Assembly (NCBI GenBank): GCA_950022655.1 | Contig: OX465584.1 | Span: forward strand, 8,151,124-8,215,123 | From: Alentia gelatinosa | Lineage: Eukaryota; Annelida; Polychaeta; Phyllodocida; Polynoidae | Reading direction: 5' to 3' | DNA: 64,000 nt | The notes under the pieces: model-generated | What the model was told of the DNA's origin: nothing | What the model saw: the letters and a program-made list of their open reading frames with translations, nothing else | Database searches by the model: none | Shown here: positions 1 to 10,446 of the stretch, in pieces | Layout of the letters: each line of letters opens with the position of its first letter | Position numbering within the stretch: position 1 is the stretch's first letter | Translations under genes and position numbers: made by a program

Positions 1-35
1 CATTTCTGTTAGTCTTCAGACGTACTTTAGAGCAT

Positions 36-790
36 TTTATTATCCATCATATACAAAGGCCCATCGAAAATGTATGGGGACTCATTAACCCTATAAGGAC
101 AGGTGCTTGTGGCCAAAGTTTATCCTGGAGGACGGGTGCTGGTGGCACTTAATACAGCTAGAGGACGGGCACACAGTCGTTAAAAACACAAATCTATTGT
201 TTAATCATGTGATATGATATATGATCTTAAATATTTTATTTCTTTTGAATAGAAATATTAATAATGGTATCATACATACATTCTATGAAAATTTCATTAT
301 AGTTCCTCCATTATTTTTTGTTAAAAACAATTTTGTAGATTTTTGAAAAATGATGCCTCAAGGCATCATTCGCCCTGGCCTGGATGGTGCCTCAAGGCAT
401 CATTCGCCTTGGCCTGGATGATGCCTCAAGGCATCATTCGCCCTTAAAGGGTTAAACCACTACCCATTGTATAAAACCTGTCAGATACCATAAATGTAGT
501 ATATTGATTCAAATCTGTGGTATACAGCCTCAAAGTCATGGTATACAGGGGCAATAGTTCCTTTGTGCTATAGACCAAAGAAATAGTCTCGATTGATATA
601 CCCTTTAACGTGGCAATTAATGGGTTCAATTTATTCGAAAAGATGGATAATAAATGCAACAAACAATGGTTATATGAACAGGCGGCTCTGTAAACCACTC
701 GAGGTTGACGCTTAGGAATACACTCGCTATCGCTCGTGTATTACTACGCGTCAACCCCTCGTGGTTCACGGCTGCCCGTCCATAAACGTC
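36..790. mobile_element. Foldback element FB-A, copy 1, split by a TTAA MITE
   Basis: A non-autonomous foldback element lies in two parts, 36-84 and 456-790, separated by the MITE at 85-455. The parts match 29041-29345 continuously. The hairpin at 690-770 has arms around AACCAC..GGTTGACG, and the breaks in pairing carry CTCG at 698, 723, 733 and 758, all on the same strand. An imperfect direct repeat beginning CAGACGTAC flanks it at 18-40 and 793-815. Confidence 0.6.
85..455. mobile_element. piggyBac-like MITE, copy 1
   Basis: TTAA stands at both borders (85-88 and 452-455), followed by near-inverted termini CCCTATAAGGAC and CCCTTAAAGGG. Three subterminal copies of the palindrome GATGCCTCAAGGCATC, or close variants, precede the right end. 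There is no coding capacity. TTAA duplication is the hallmark of piggyBac transposition. The element is inserted inside FB-A copy 1. Confidence 0.7.
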
Positions 791-859
791 TCCAGACGTA
801 CCTTAGAGCGTTATCTCCTTCTGTGGGTGTCTCTGAGAGAAGTGGCTTACATTGGAGGG

Positions 860-1400
860 TTAAGGGTGCGGCGCGCGGGTTGGAGAAGTGGTGTTAGGAG
901 ATGGAGGCGCCAACAAGCCACCCCCCCGCCTCTCGTCCTACCGCCTCCCCTGCCACCACCCACCCCCTGCAGCCCGCATGTATACACGGACCTACACCGC
1001 AATTAACACGCCGTCCCCTCTCTCCCCAGGGTGCACCGCGCCGATGACAACCTTCCCACTTCCGGCGAGCCGCGTCCCAATTAATGCCCCTCCTCGCTGA
1101 GCTGATGACCGGCAAGCACGGCTAAAAAGTATTGACGTGTAGTGCAGGGCGGGCGGGGTACCAGCGTAATCCGCGGGCGGCATTTTGTCTTCAGGACATG
1201 CCGGACACCAGCCAGAACCCAGCGTCCGTGCCCATCGCTGCGCGCGCACACCGGATACGGCGCTGCACGCCGGGAAACACGGCTGTATCTGAGAGTGTGG
1301 TTGTTGTTTTTTTGTGTGGTGTGTTTTTTGGGCGGTGTCACTGGGTGATTGAGTGGCTTGTAGTGGCCGGTCTCGGCTGAGGGTTGTAACTCGGAGAGAG
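860..1400 (+). promoter_or_regulatory. GC-rich presumptive promoter upstream of the 1401 exon
   Basis: This is a CpG-rich stretch with no long conserved reading frame, lying directly 5' of an ATG exon that ends in a splice donor. It contains an ETS-type ACTTCCGG at 1058-1065. The transcription start is not determinable. Assignment to the plus-strand exon rests on adjacency only. Confidence 0.4.
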
Positions 1401-1526
1401 ATGAGTGATTACTTCTCGGGACGTACGATGAGGAACCGCGCCTTCGACACTGCGCCGCTCACACGGACCGTGTCGGCGTCGAGCCTGCGGGAGGGCGTGA
1501 TGCCGCCGCCGCCGGGGCGCCTCAAG
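1401..1526 (+). CDS. First coding exon, product unknown
   Basis: The exon has 42 codons from ATG at 1401 to a strong splice donor, CTCAAG|GTAAGC, at 1526/1527, leaving in phase 0. The peptide begins MSDYFSGRTMRNRAF and continues with a Ser/Thr/Arg stretch, TRTVSASSLREG, then a short poly-Pro run, which suggests a disordered, possibly phosphorylated N-terminus. I do not recognise the family. ATG was chosen because the reading frame upstream has no other ATG and a GC-rich promoter-like island precedes it. Everything downstream of the donor is minisatellite, so the next exon was not located. If the missing 3' exons of the minus-strand CARS1 gene lie to the left of this window, this gene would be nested in a CARS1 intron on the opposite strand. 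Confidence 0.5.
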
Positions 1527-2415
1527 GTAAGCCCGGGCCCTAGATCAACCCACCCCCCTGTACCGTCCCGCCCCCTGCCTCAAGGTAAGCCCAGCCCCTG
1601 TACCGCCTCACCCCCTGACTCAAAGCAAGCCTGCCCACTACACCAGCCAGCCAGCCCCGTCCTGCCCCCCGCCTCCAGGTAAGCCCGGCCCCAGTACCGC
1701 CATGCCCCCTGCCTCCAGGTAAGTCTGGCACCTGAACCACCCCGTCCCGCCCCCTGCCTCCAGGTAAGCCTGGTCCCTGTACCCCCCCCCCCCTGCCCGA
1801 ACCCTGCCCAACTCCAGGTAAGTCTGGTCCCTATACCGCCCGCCCCCCACCTCAAAGAAAGTGCTGCCCAATCCCACCTCCTGCCTAAAGGTAAGCCTGG
1901 CTCTGTAGCGCCCTACCCCCTGCCTCAAAATAAGCCTAGCCCCTGAACCACCCCGCCTCCTGCCTCAAGGTAAGCCTGGCCCCTGTACTGCCCTGTCCCC
2001 CACTTCCGGGTAAGCCTGGCCCCTATACTGCTCGCCCCCTGCCTCAAATTATGCCCGGCCCCTGTACTACCACCATGCCCCCATCAAGGTCAGCCCAGCT
2101 GCTGATTACCCCACCTACTAGACCAGCCAGCCCCCTGCCTCAAAGTCAGCCCAGTCCCTGTACCACCCCAGCCCACTACACTGCCCTACCCCTCGCCTCA
2201 AGGTAAGGCTGCCCCAACACTGCCCCATCCCCCACCTCAAGGTAAGCCCAGCCCCTGTACCACCCCGCCCCCTGCCTCCAAGTAAACCTGGCCCCTGTAC
2301 CACCCCCCCCCGCTACCTCATGGTTAGCCCGACCCCTTGCACCGCCCCTTCCTGCCCCCCCGCCTCCAGGAAAGCCTGGTCCCTGTACCGCCGCGCCCCC
2401 TGCCTCAAAATAAAC
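1527..2415. repeat. Minisatellite of about 40 bp seeded at a splice donor
   Basis: About twenty diverged units follow the pattern CTCAAGGTAAGCC..CCTGTACC..CCGCCCCCTG. The unit starts with the last bases of the preceding exon and its intron start. GGTAAG occurs about eleven times including the authentic donor at 1526. Open frames across it on either strand are products of the repeat. Confidence 0.85.
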
Positions 2416-2489
2416 CATGGTGCTGTATATCTATGACATTAGTCTGTTCTGTGATTGCACTGTAGGCATGTCAGTGAGTGTGATATGTG

Positions 2490-2935
2490 CACACCAGTAT
2501 TGGCCTGATAGATGTGGTTGTCACAAGTGTATTTTTATTACAGGTATAGGCACAACATGTATAGGACACATAGCCATTGTGTTATGGAGGCAACTATCTT
2601 GCCCCCGACGCCAAACAAAAACCAGGTGGAAGAGCCAAAATCGATTATATTTTATTAAAGATATTTCTTTTGGTTTGCCTTGGTGTTTAAGCCTTGCCTC
2701 ACAATTATGTATAGATTATTACAGCAGATAATAGTGGTTGTCCCCTGACTACAGTGGTACTATCTTACAATTTCCTGGCAGAACTAGCAATCACTCTATG
2801 CCCTATAGGACTGACACGTGGTTGTCACAGGTATACTTTTATTACAGGTATGGACACAACACACACAGAGCTGATACATGTGGTTGTCACAGGTATACGT
2901 TTATTACAGGTGTAGACCCAGCATGTAATTGTAGG
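2490..2935. repeat. Degenerate repeats of about 58 bp around GTGGTTGTCACAGGTATAC
   Basis: Units containing GTGGTTGTCACA and TTTATTACAGGT recur near 2515, 2820 and 2880, and once more at 3495-3530 beyond the MITE at 3233. Spacing is partly tandem. No coding signal was seen. Confidence 0.5.
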
Positions 2936-3077
2936 AGGCATATATTTATATGGATATTTAAATGAAGAGCCTCAAGGGGGTGCCACAGAGCGCAGGGTCG
3001 GTCAAGCGTGACCCGCCCCGCCCCTGGTCACTCACCTGCATGCGAGCAAGCTAGCAGCATGCCTATACAGACTCAAT

Positions 3078-3245
3078 ATGTTAGATAAGAAGGGTGATGA
3101 AGCTACTCTGACAGTGGCTAACTTCAACTTCACTGTATGGGCCAAGGCGGAAGTGCTCAAAAGGAAGACAACAGTGATCCTGACTACCGAGGATTATGAG
3201 GATCATGAAGTGTTGACAAAAATGAGGAGCCAGGGGCCTGTTTAA
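3078..3245 (+). CDS. Small open reading frame of 55 codons, product unknown
   Basis: The frame runs from ATG at 3078 to TAA at 3243-3245. Codon use is mixed and looks coding. The peptide starts MLDKKGDEATLTVANFNF and includes the acidic run TTEDYEDHEV. An acceptor-like ATACAG precedes the ATG. The last four codons and the stop come from the terminal inverted repeat of the MITE at 3233, so any original 3' part has been replaced. It may be a truncated exon, an old element frame or chance. Confidence 0.3.
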   Translation: MLDKKGDEATLTVANFNFTVWAKAEVLKRKTTVILTTEDYEDHEVLTKMRSQGPV

Positions 3246-3455
3246 TAAATTATGATCGTACATATAGACCCTTTTCTGGACCTCGTACAAAGGTTATTGT
3301 TTGATAATATTTGTGTCTGTTCGCTAACAAAAAGTCTTAGCAGTCAATAAGGTCGCCCATAAGTGTTGAATAAATTTGACCCACATTGTCCCTGGGTCTC
3401 TATGACATACAGAAAAGGGTCTACATGTACGATCCTAGATTATTAAACGGACCCC
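3233..3455. mobile_element. MITE family M1, copy 1
   Basis: It has long terminal inverted repeats. The left end reads GGGGCCTGTTTAATAA and the right end TTATTAAACGGACCCC, followed inward by inverted CATGTA/GACCCTTTTCTG-type segments. Length is 223 bp with no frame. Related copies are at 16750, 21012 (partial) and 46765. No clear target duplication was found. Confidence 0.75.
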
Positions 3456-3967
3456 AGGACGTGAAAGATATAGCACGTATAGGTCTGATAGATGTGGTTG
3501 TCACAGGTGTACATTTATTACAGGTGGAGGCACAACACATAGTGTGACAGATACAGGAGCGTCATGTGTCACGCGTGCGACAAGAAGTCACAACGTGTGT
3601 CGGTGTTACATTCATACTATAGAGGAAACCCATGATATTATCTATCTATTTATTGGGTGTGTCATTATTTACCTACCTGTTTATATACATCTATTTACTG
3701 CATGCTTATAATCTTCTCTACTGTATTATTCATTATTGTATCCCTACCATCATTATCATACCGTATCTTATTATCAATACGTATCATCATCATACTCAAC
3801 CCATGTAACTATGTTGTGTTGAATCTCCTGATTAGCATATAGCAAACGACTTTATGTCAAACTGATGAATGTAAATCGTCTGAACTTGAATGGTTTTTGA
3901 ACGGGAAGATGGAAGAGCGAGGTATTGTAACCTACGAATCTTGACCCAATTAAAAAAAAAGGAAAAA

Positions 3968-4245
3968 GTTTAGGGTCAGAGCGTGTATCCCATCGAGTTT
4001 GAATTGCGTAGTAATTCACAAGGCGAAGCCGCATGAATTATGTAACAATTCAAACGAGATGGGATTGAGCGCTGACCCTAAACTTGAATAGGTTTCTGAA
4101 TTTATCTCACCCTTTACATTGACTAATGGGCTAACAATTGTGACTTAATCCCCCATTGGATATTTTTTCCTAAATATCTCATGGGCGTTAAATACGAGTT
4201 CCCAATGTTAAGCCTATGGAGAAAAAATATCTGGGGTGAGATAAA
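3968..4245. mobile_element. Foldback element FB-B, hairpin plus shared module
   Basis: A long hairpin (3969-4083) has arms starting TTTAGGGTCAGAGC and ending GCTGACCCTAAA. Mid-arm, CCCATC-GA-GTTTGAATT faces AATTCAAAC-GA-GATGGG. It is followed by the shared module, from TTATCTCACCC to GGGGTGAGATAAA. The apex carries AAGGCGAAGCCGC. Confidence 0.7.
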
Positions 4246-4334
4246 ACGTGCAAACCAGAGCTGGTGAAAGAAGCAGTTCCGGGTTGTCTCTTCAGAGCTA
4301 TAGAGAAACCTCCCCACACCTTCTACTTGCCTCT

Positions 4335-4552
4335 GGTTTGTTGTTTGGTTTGCTTTAACATCCAGTTAACCATTACAGGTTCTTACCAGACTTTCCCAAG
4401 GATATTTTACACCACAAGGGTTGTGATCAAATCTAAGTGATGAATTCAGGTAGAAATCTCACCCCTACACATTTACCGAGGTGAGAGTTCTTTTAGTTCC
4501 CACACCACTTGGACATAGTATAAGAAGGATTGGCCTTTGATATAGCAAGTCT
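4335..4552 (-). mobile_element. tRNA-derived SINE, 5'-truncated, body type 2
   Basis: A TTTG-rich tail and a TTAACATCCAGTTAACCATTACAGG body are joined to the family core (ATCTCACCCCTACACATTTACCGAGG and the TATGAGAAGGATTGGCC block). The tRNA-like head is missing. Orientation is inferred from complete relatives. Confidence 0.7.
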
Positions 4553-4984
4553 AACTTGCCTCTGACACACAGAACCACACCCTCTACTAACACCTGATAC
4601 ACACCCTCCTCTACTAATCAACTATTTAAATTTTCCTAACTGTATTAATTGTCAATCATTCATGTAACATTTGTCTGACTTAAAGTATCACATTTGAACT
4701 GTTGTTCTATGGTCCGGATTTGTAATCCTATAATGGAAGACCACCTAACTCCCAAGTGAATTATATGCGAATAAAAAAAGACAAAAAGAAACCACCTGGT
4801 ACACACTTACACATCCTCTATCAAAGCCTGATACATATCAATACCATCTAACACTGAGACACGCATACACACATCCTGCCTCCTGTGCTTGGAGATTACT
4901 AAGGAGACTATTGACAAAAATTAACCAATCAGAGTGAGGATGACAGACGGAGTACGTTATTCTGAACAGCCACCATTTTTATCC

Positions 4985-5100
4985 ACATTATTGACGTCAT
5001 GACCTCCTGCGCCATGGCGTCTGACCTCTGACGTCATGAACCGTGACGTATTGATTCTGACGTCAACAGACGTAGCGTCAGGTCGCTGACGTCTGGGGAT
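4985..5100. promoter_or_regulatory. Cluster of CRE (TGACGTCA) motifs
   Basis: Perfect TGACGTCA octamers lie at 4992-4999, 5029-5036 and 5058-5065, with TGACGT half sites at 5044 and 5087. CREB/ATF-family bZIP factors bind this word. The cluster lies 420-530 bp beyond the CARS1 exon at 5520 in the direction of transcription. Its function is inferred only. Confidence 0.4.
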
Positions 5101-5519
5101 ATCCACCGGATATGATTTCATTATCTCACACTGAAGAGTTCAAACAATTTACCAAAAGAACCCTGACTGCCCAGAGAGCTACTTATAATAACTAATATAA
5201 GAGTATATTAAGGTTACTCTTTGTGATATCCCACATCCCCTCCCCCACCCCCACACTTATTTAATCTAAAAATGGATAACCAATATATCATCTCATTGTA
5301 CAGATACCATGTTTTGTTTGTTCGTTCAAAAAACATGTTCTTGTTAATAGTGAGACTATGCTGTCTCAATGATACCTGGACTAACTCGAATCCAGGAGTA
5401 AATGCGTATAAATACTAGATACTCCACGTGGCCATTGGAGCCTATCGAAGACAGGGACTAGCTCCCAAGTAGACCTTCTGGATAAATAAAAACTGAAAAA
5501 AGATACCACGTGACCTTAC

Positions 5520-5618
5520 CTTCATGGCGGTAGTGACGTCATCGAGGAGCGTGGCCAGTGGCAGGCCCCTAGCGGCGTATTCCTGAACTAGATGGTTCTG
5601 TCTCGCCCTCTTGATGAT
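5520..5618 (-). CDS. CARS1: Cysteinyl-tRNA synthetase, cytosolic: exon after the HIGH-motif exons
   Basis: A 99-bp exon is bounded on the minus strand by TTCACAG| and |GTAAGG, phase 0 on both sides. Its 33 residues start IIKRARQNHLVQEYAARGLP and end in LLDDVTTAMK. In eukaryotic CysRS the run [18 protein letters not shown] is continuous; here its first half ends the exon at 25976 and its second half opens this one, which fixes order and strand. The enzyme charges tRNA-Cys with cysteine in the cytosol. The KMSKS loop and anticodon-binding part belong to later exons that I could not find between 1 and 5519. The intron upstream is 20.4 kb. Confidence 0.95.
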
Positions 5619-6189
5619 CTGTGAAGACGAAAAGAAAGAATGAGTCTTATTATCTGAGATTCTAAATTGAAGATCACAAAAAAGAAGACAAATTGATAAG
5701 ACGTGGCTAATACACCTCTATGGCAAGCCGATGAAAACCATAGAAAAAAATAATAAAAACAAAACCCAGACACAGTCAATCTATCGTAGGTTATTGTAAT
5801 CTAACCAACTTGTACAATTGGTGGTTTATAGTTTTATCAAGACTCGTCAGGACTTTTCGCTAAAGTTAAATGAGCTTGTTATGAGATGAAATGCGAGATG
5901 AAATATGTGTTACAGAGTGGCTTCCCACAGATACATGTCAAGACCGCCTAACGACGTAAGGTTATCCCACTGTGAAGTAAACCCGCAAAGGATTGATCCA
6001 CACACAGGGAGAAAATATAGATACATGTTTCCCTTTCACTGATACAAATAAAATACTTCTACATGATGGCCCAGTCACACTGACGCATGATTTCGGCGTT
6101 TGTTCTACCTATGAAAAAGAACACGGTTTCCGCATATAAACTACGCAAATTCAACGCATATATATATTTGGCTACACAATCCAGTCACA

Positions 6190-6290
6190 CTGATAATATG
6201 CCATTCATTTTGGCTTTGCCTCGTGAGATTACTCCCCAACCAAAACTCATAGTATATTGTCAGTGGCTATGGATCTCGATGCAGTTCCTT
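6190..6290. mobile_element. Foldback fragment related to 42560-42712
   Basis: GGCTTTGCCTCGTGAGA, CCAAAACTCATA and the block CAGTGGCTATGGATCTCGAT match the distal half of the hairpin at 42412. The proximal arm is absent or decayed. Confidence 0.45.
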
Positions 6291-6767
6291 ATTAGGCAGT
6301 AGCGATACGGGTTGACTGGAGAGGAGGCTGGAGGGTTGTTGAGAAACATGAATATAAATCTCACACAGGATGATTTATCTCTCTCCCCGTGTTTTATAAA
6401 CGTTCTGTATAATCAACTGACCCACGAGGTTGTTCCACTGATCCTTGTCATATCAATTCCCCTTCCGATAGAGCCAATTTCCCAAAGGAACATTGAGATA
6501 TTTTCTCGCCCTAAAAATTTATCTTTTCCCTGGGTTTTCCCATATTCTGGGAATCCTGTGACTTTTCAAAGTTTTCACCATCCATCGAGCGGTTGTGTCG
6601 TACACGTCTGTAGTGATTGTATTCAAATATTGATAACTAAAACTGATTAAAAGCTGGCATTGTTCGTTTCGAGTTTCCCTGCATGTATCTGCATTATTCA
6701 TGACATGTCATGGCGTCGTTAGATTACATTTTCAACTGTCACCTTTTTTTGTATTTGGTGTGTGTAA

Positions 6768-7046
6768 AAACGACGTCCCAGTGATAGTACTCTCCAAACA
6801 ACTCAGGAAAATAGAGAACGTTTACAAATATTATTGAACATAACACTGAGGGCAGCAATTGGAGTAAATAGGGCCAGGGAAATTCATACTGATGAATTAT
6901 ATGCAAGGTGCAAAGTACGAAATATCCGAAGAGCTAGGCAGGTATTAACGATGACGAAGTGGTGGTCTCAAAATCTGGATCATATTTTTGAGGATAAACG
7001 AGAGGAGCAAAAAAGATTAGATTCAAAATACAAAATCCAAACATAG
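6768..7046 (+). pseudogene. Open frame of 92 codons, possible retroelement remnant
   Basis: The frame is open from after TAA at 6765 to TAG at 7046. It contains RERLQILLNITLRAAIGVN and a basic stretch KVRNIRRARQVL, then TMTKWWSQNLDHIF. The basic, Leu/Arg-rich composition resembles the tail of non-LTR reverse transcriptase proteins, but no diagnostic catalytic motif is visible. It could also be a chance frame. Confidence 0.25.
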
Positions 7047-7221
7047 AGAAATTCTGACATTCTCCTCTAAATGTAGGAGAAGTTTTATAGAACGGTTTAT
7101 AGAGTGAAACCCAAAGGACCGAATATGGTTTTGATGTATCTACATTATTCCAGCTGCATCCATATGCCTGTGTAAGTACTCAAACAGAGTAGTCCAGTCA
7201 ACAACTCTACGAGGCAGAGAT

Positions 7222-7917
7222 AGTTGGTTGGTTGGTTTGATTTAACGTCCAATTAACCATGACAGATTCTTAGCAGACCTTCTCAAGGTTATTTTATACC
7301 ACAAGGATGGTGATCGAATCTATATGATGAATTTTTGGTGAAAATCTCAACCCTACACATTTACCGAGGTGAGAGTTCTTTCACTTCCCACTCCACTTAG
7401 ACATGGTATGAGAAGGATTGGCCTTTGATATAGCAATAAATCTACCACTGCTGGGGGGCGAAGGAGAAAGGTGGCTGTACACCGCACCACATGGATATGG
7501 TATGAGAAGGACTGGCCTTTGATATGGCAGTAAATCTACCACTGCTGGGGGCGAAGGAGAAAGGTGGCTGCACACCACACCACATAGACCTGGTATGAGA
7601 AGGACTGGCCTTTGATATAGCAGTAAGTCTGCCACTGCTGGTCATGAAGGAGAAAGATGGCTGTACACCGCACCACATAGACATGGTACGAGAAGGACTG
7701 ACCTTTGATATAGCAGTAAGTCTGCCACTGCTGGTGATGAAGGAGAAAGGTGGCTGTACACCGCACCACATTGACATGGAACGAGATCGATTGGCTTTTT
7801 ATATAGCAGTAGATCTTCTACTGTGGGGAATGGAGGAGAAGTGTGACTGCAGAGGGATTCGAACCCACAATCTTGGATTCACAAGTCCAGTGTCTTAACC
7901 ACTGAACTAACCCCACC
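7222..7917 (-). mobile_element. SINE with internally amplified core
   Basis: A TTGG/TTTG tail, a TTTAACGTCCAATTAACC body, the family core, and a tRNA-like head at 7845-7917 (complement of box B near GGATTCGAACCC) are all present. The TATGAGAAGGACTGGCC block repeats at about 7407, 7501, 7595, 7687 and 7778, so the core has expanded in tandem to about five units of 92 bp. Confidence 0.8.
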
Positions 7918-8129
7918 CCTCCAATCACAGCAGTTCTTTCTTTAGGTACGGTGCCATCAGTCACAATTTCTACGTCTGAGATTCACGTTCCATCGGAAAG
8001 CTCTACGTCACTCAATTCCATTCCAGTTGTGATTTTCCAGTTCGATGACATCGTCAGCATGTCAGAACTAGGATCTATTTTCAGCGGCTTGGAACAGACA
8101 GACCATCCTCCTACAGCATCAATATCGCC

Positions 8130-8380
8130 CTTTATCTGACCCCTGGTACTTTCCCCCATAGACTTAACATTGGGAACTCATACTCAATGCCCACGGAGTA
8201 TTTAGAAAAAACTCAATGGGGAATTATGTCACAAATGTTAGCCAATTAGTCAATGTGAAGGGTGATATAAATTCAGAAACCTATTTAAGTTTACGGTCAG
8301 AGCTTGTTCCCATCTCGTTTAAATCGTGGCATTGTCTTGTGAATTACTATGCTATTCTAACTCGCCAGGCATTATGCATC
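8130..8380. mobile_element. Foldback element FB-B, truncated
   Basis: It begins TTTATCTGACCCCTGG, passes through the ATAGACTTAACATTGGGAAC module and enters the hairpin arm (GTTTACGGTCAGAGC, CCCATCTCGTTTAAATC). The opposite arm is lost. Confidence 0.6.
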
Positions 8381-8434
8381 ACAAGGTGGCGAGGTGGTGG
8401 TTTAAGTATCACGTTAGAAAATTATACACATAAT

Positions 8435-8675
8435 TGTTTGTTAGTTTGGGTAGTTTAAGTCCAATATGTTCTATTAGACTTACTTTGGGTTTGACCGAAT
8501 CTATGAGATGAATTTAGGTAGAAATCTCACCCCTACACATTCACCGAGGTGAAAGTTCTTTCACTTCCCACACCACATATACATGGTATGAGAAGGATTG
8601 GCCATTGATATAGCAGTAAGTCTACAACTGCTGGGGTGAAGGAGAAACATGGCTGCAGTTGTACTAGAACCACAA
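8435..8675 (-). mobile_element. SINE, body type 1
   Basis: The tail TTTGTTAGTTTGGGTAG is followed by body type 1 (GTTCTATTAGACTTACTTTGGG) and then the core. The tRNA head is degenerate (CTAGAACCACAAG). It abuts the 37-bp minisatellite. Confidence 0.7.
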
Positions 8676-8679
8676 GGCA

Positions 8680-9480
8680 ATGGACTTCACTAGGTGGGGA
8701 GCTGATAGGCAGTATGCTTCACTAGGTGGGGAGGTGGTAGGCATTACGCTTCACTAGGTGGAGAGGTGGTGGTGGCAGGCATTATGCTTCACTAGGTGGG
8801 GAGGTGGTGGTGGCAGGCAGTATGCTTCACTAGGTGGGGAGGTGGTGGTGGCAGGCAGTATGCTTCACTAGATGGGAAGGTGGTGGTGGCAGGCACTATA
8901 CTGCACTAGGTGGGGAGGTGGTGGTGGCAGGCAGTATGCTTCACTAGGTGGGGAGGTGGTGGTGGCAGGTAGTATGCTTCACTAGGTGGGGAGGTGGTGG
9001 TGGCAGGCAGTATGCTTCACTAGGAGGGGAGGTGGTGGTGGCAGGTAGTATGCTGCACTAGGTGGGGAGGTGGTGGTGGCAGGCAGTATGCTTCACTAGG
9101 TGGAGGGGGTGGTGGCAGGCAGTATGCTTCACTAGGTGGGGAGGTGGTGGTGGCAGGCAGTATGCTTCACTAGGTGGGGAGGTGGTGGTGGCAGGTAGTA
9201 TACCTCACTAGGTGGGGAGGTGGTGGTGGCAGGCAGTATGCTTCACTAGGTGGGGAGGTGGTGGTGGCAGGTAGTATACCTCACTAGGTGGGGAGGTGGT
9301 GGTGGCAGGTAGTATGCTTCACTAGGTGGGGAGGTGGAGGTGGCAGGCAGTATGCTTCACTAGGTGGGGAGGTGGTGGTGGTAGGCAGTATGCTTCACTA
9401 GATGGGAAGGTGGTAAGCATTATGTTTCACTAGATGGGAGCTGCTCGTAGCTCACTAGGTGGGAAGGAGGGAGGCATTAG
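8680..9480. repeat. Minisatellite of about 37 bp
   Basis: About twenty units of GCAGTATGCTTCACTAGG-TGGGGAGGTGGTGGTGGCAG, with GGT-triplet length variation. Units near the ends are shorter or degenerate. Confidence 0.9.
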
Positions 9481-10145
9481 GCTTCACTAGGTGGGGAACT
9501 GCCCGGAGATGCTCGGAGCTGCTCAGTGAGACAGAAGACTTGGACAAGGATCTGGCATTGATGTGTAAACCCTACACGCACAGTGACACCACCTGGTGGC
9601 ATATCAGCACACTCCTCACGTCACGTGACCAGGTTACAGTAATCCTTATTCTCAAGGTCGTAGGGGGGGGGGAGAGGAGGGTGTTGAGTCTCTGACCCAC
9701 ATCAATCCGTCTGCGAGTTACACATTCATGCTGGTTTTATATCAAAAACTCACAGTGAGCAGAAAAAGATAGGAACTCGCTCGCCTCGTCAGTCCACCTC
9801 GGTTGGTGTCTGGGGTGAGTACGAAGTGAGGGCAGCATGATCCATTTCGATGTATTCATGTGTCAGGCGTGTACTACCCCACACATGTGGCATTTTATTT
9901 TACCATACCCCTCATACAAATGTCCATTGACATAACATGGTGTGACTGTTTGCCACGGTTGAGCCAAAGACTTCGGTTCCTATCCGAAACCAGTGGATAT
10001 TGTATATACACCGCACTCAATTAATAACTCCATTCTCTAGGTTTATTGAAACATTCTTTAAACTTGATTCTTGATCAAATACAAACGGCTCAAATACATA
10101 ATTTCTTATGATATTCTTTTACTTCTATTCAATGAAGTAATCTAG

Positions 10146-10418
10146 GTGTACCACGCTCTTCCATTATCAATGAAAATGACATTAGATCCTAGTTGTGTAA
10201 TGGCACACACTATGGGACTACCACGCGTGGGTAGAGTATACTACAGCGTTGGCCATGTTGACCCAGGCTCGACTGGCAACGATTTACAAGTGTGGCTTAG
10301 GGAAAGAGAGGTTAAGTATCTAATAAATACGGCCCTTGACGAAGAAGGGCGAGGTCGGGATTTACTCTTTTATGGTGAGATGTGTAGCAACCACACTAAA
10401 CGGGTTTTATCCATCTGA
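10146..10418 (+). CDS. Candidate terminal exon or ORF, product unknown
   Basis: A frame of 90 codons plus stop follows directly after TAATCTAG (acceptor-like, preceded by the pyrimidine-rich TTCTTTTACTTCTATTC) and ends at TGA 10416-10418. The first ATG is at 10170. Residues include GRVYYSVGHVDPGSTGND, REREVKYLINTALDEEGRG and YGEMCSNH. Codon use is balanced and looks coding. I do not recognise a domain. If real, it is a plus-strand gene inside the CARS1 intron. An unspliced relic of a mobile element is the main alternative. Confidence 0.35.
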   Translation: MYHALPLSMKMTLDPSCVMAHTMGLPRVGRVYYSVGHVDPGSTGNDLQVWLREREVKYLINTALDEEGRGRDLLFYGEMCSNHTKRVLSI

Positions 10419-10446
10419 CTCCCACTATCTAGTACCAGGCGTGCAG

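Noticed and set aside
9459..9695. Frame containing SETEDLDKDLALMCKPYTHS
   Set aside because: It starts inside a minisatellite and lacks an ATG or a clear acceptor. Some coding flavour, but too little support to annotate.
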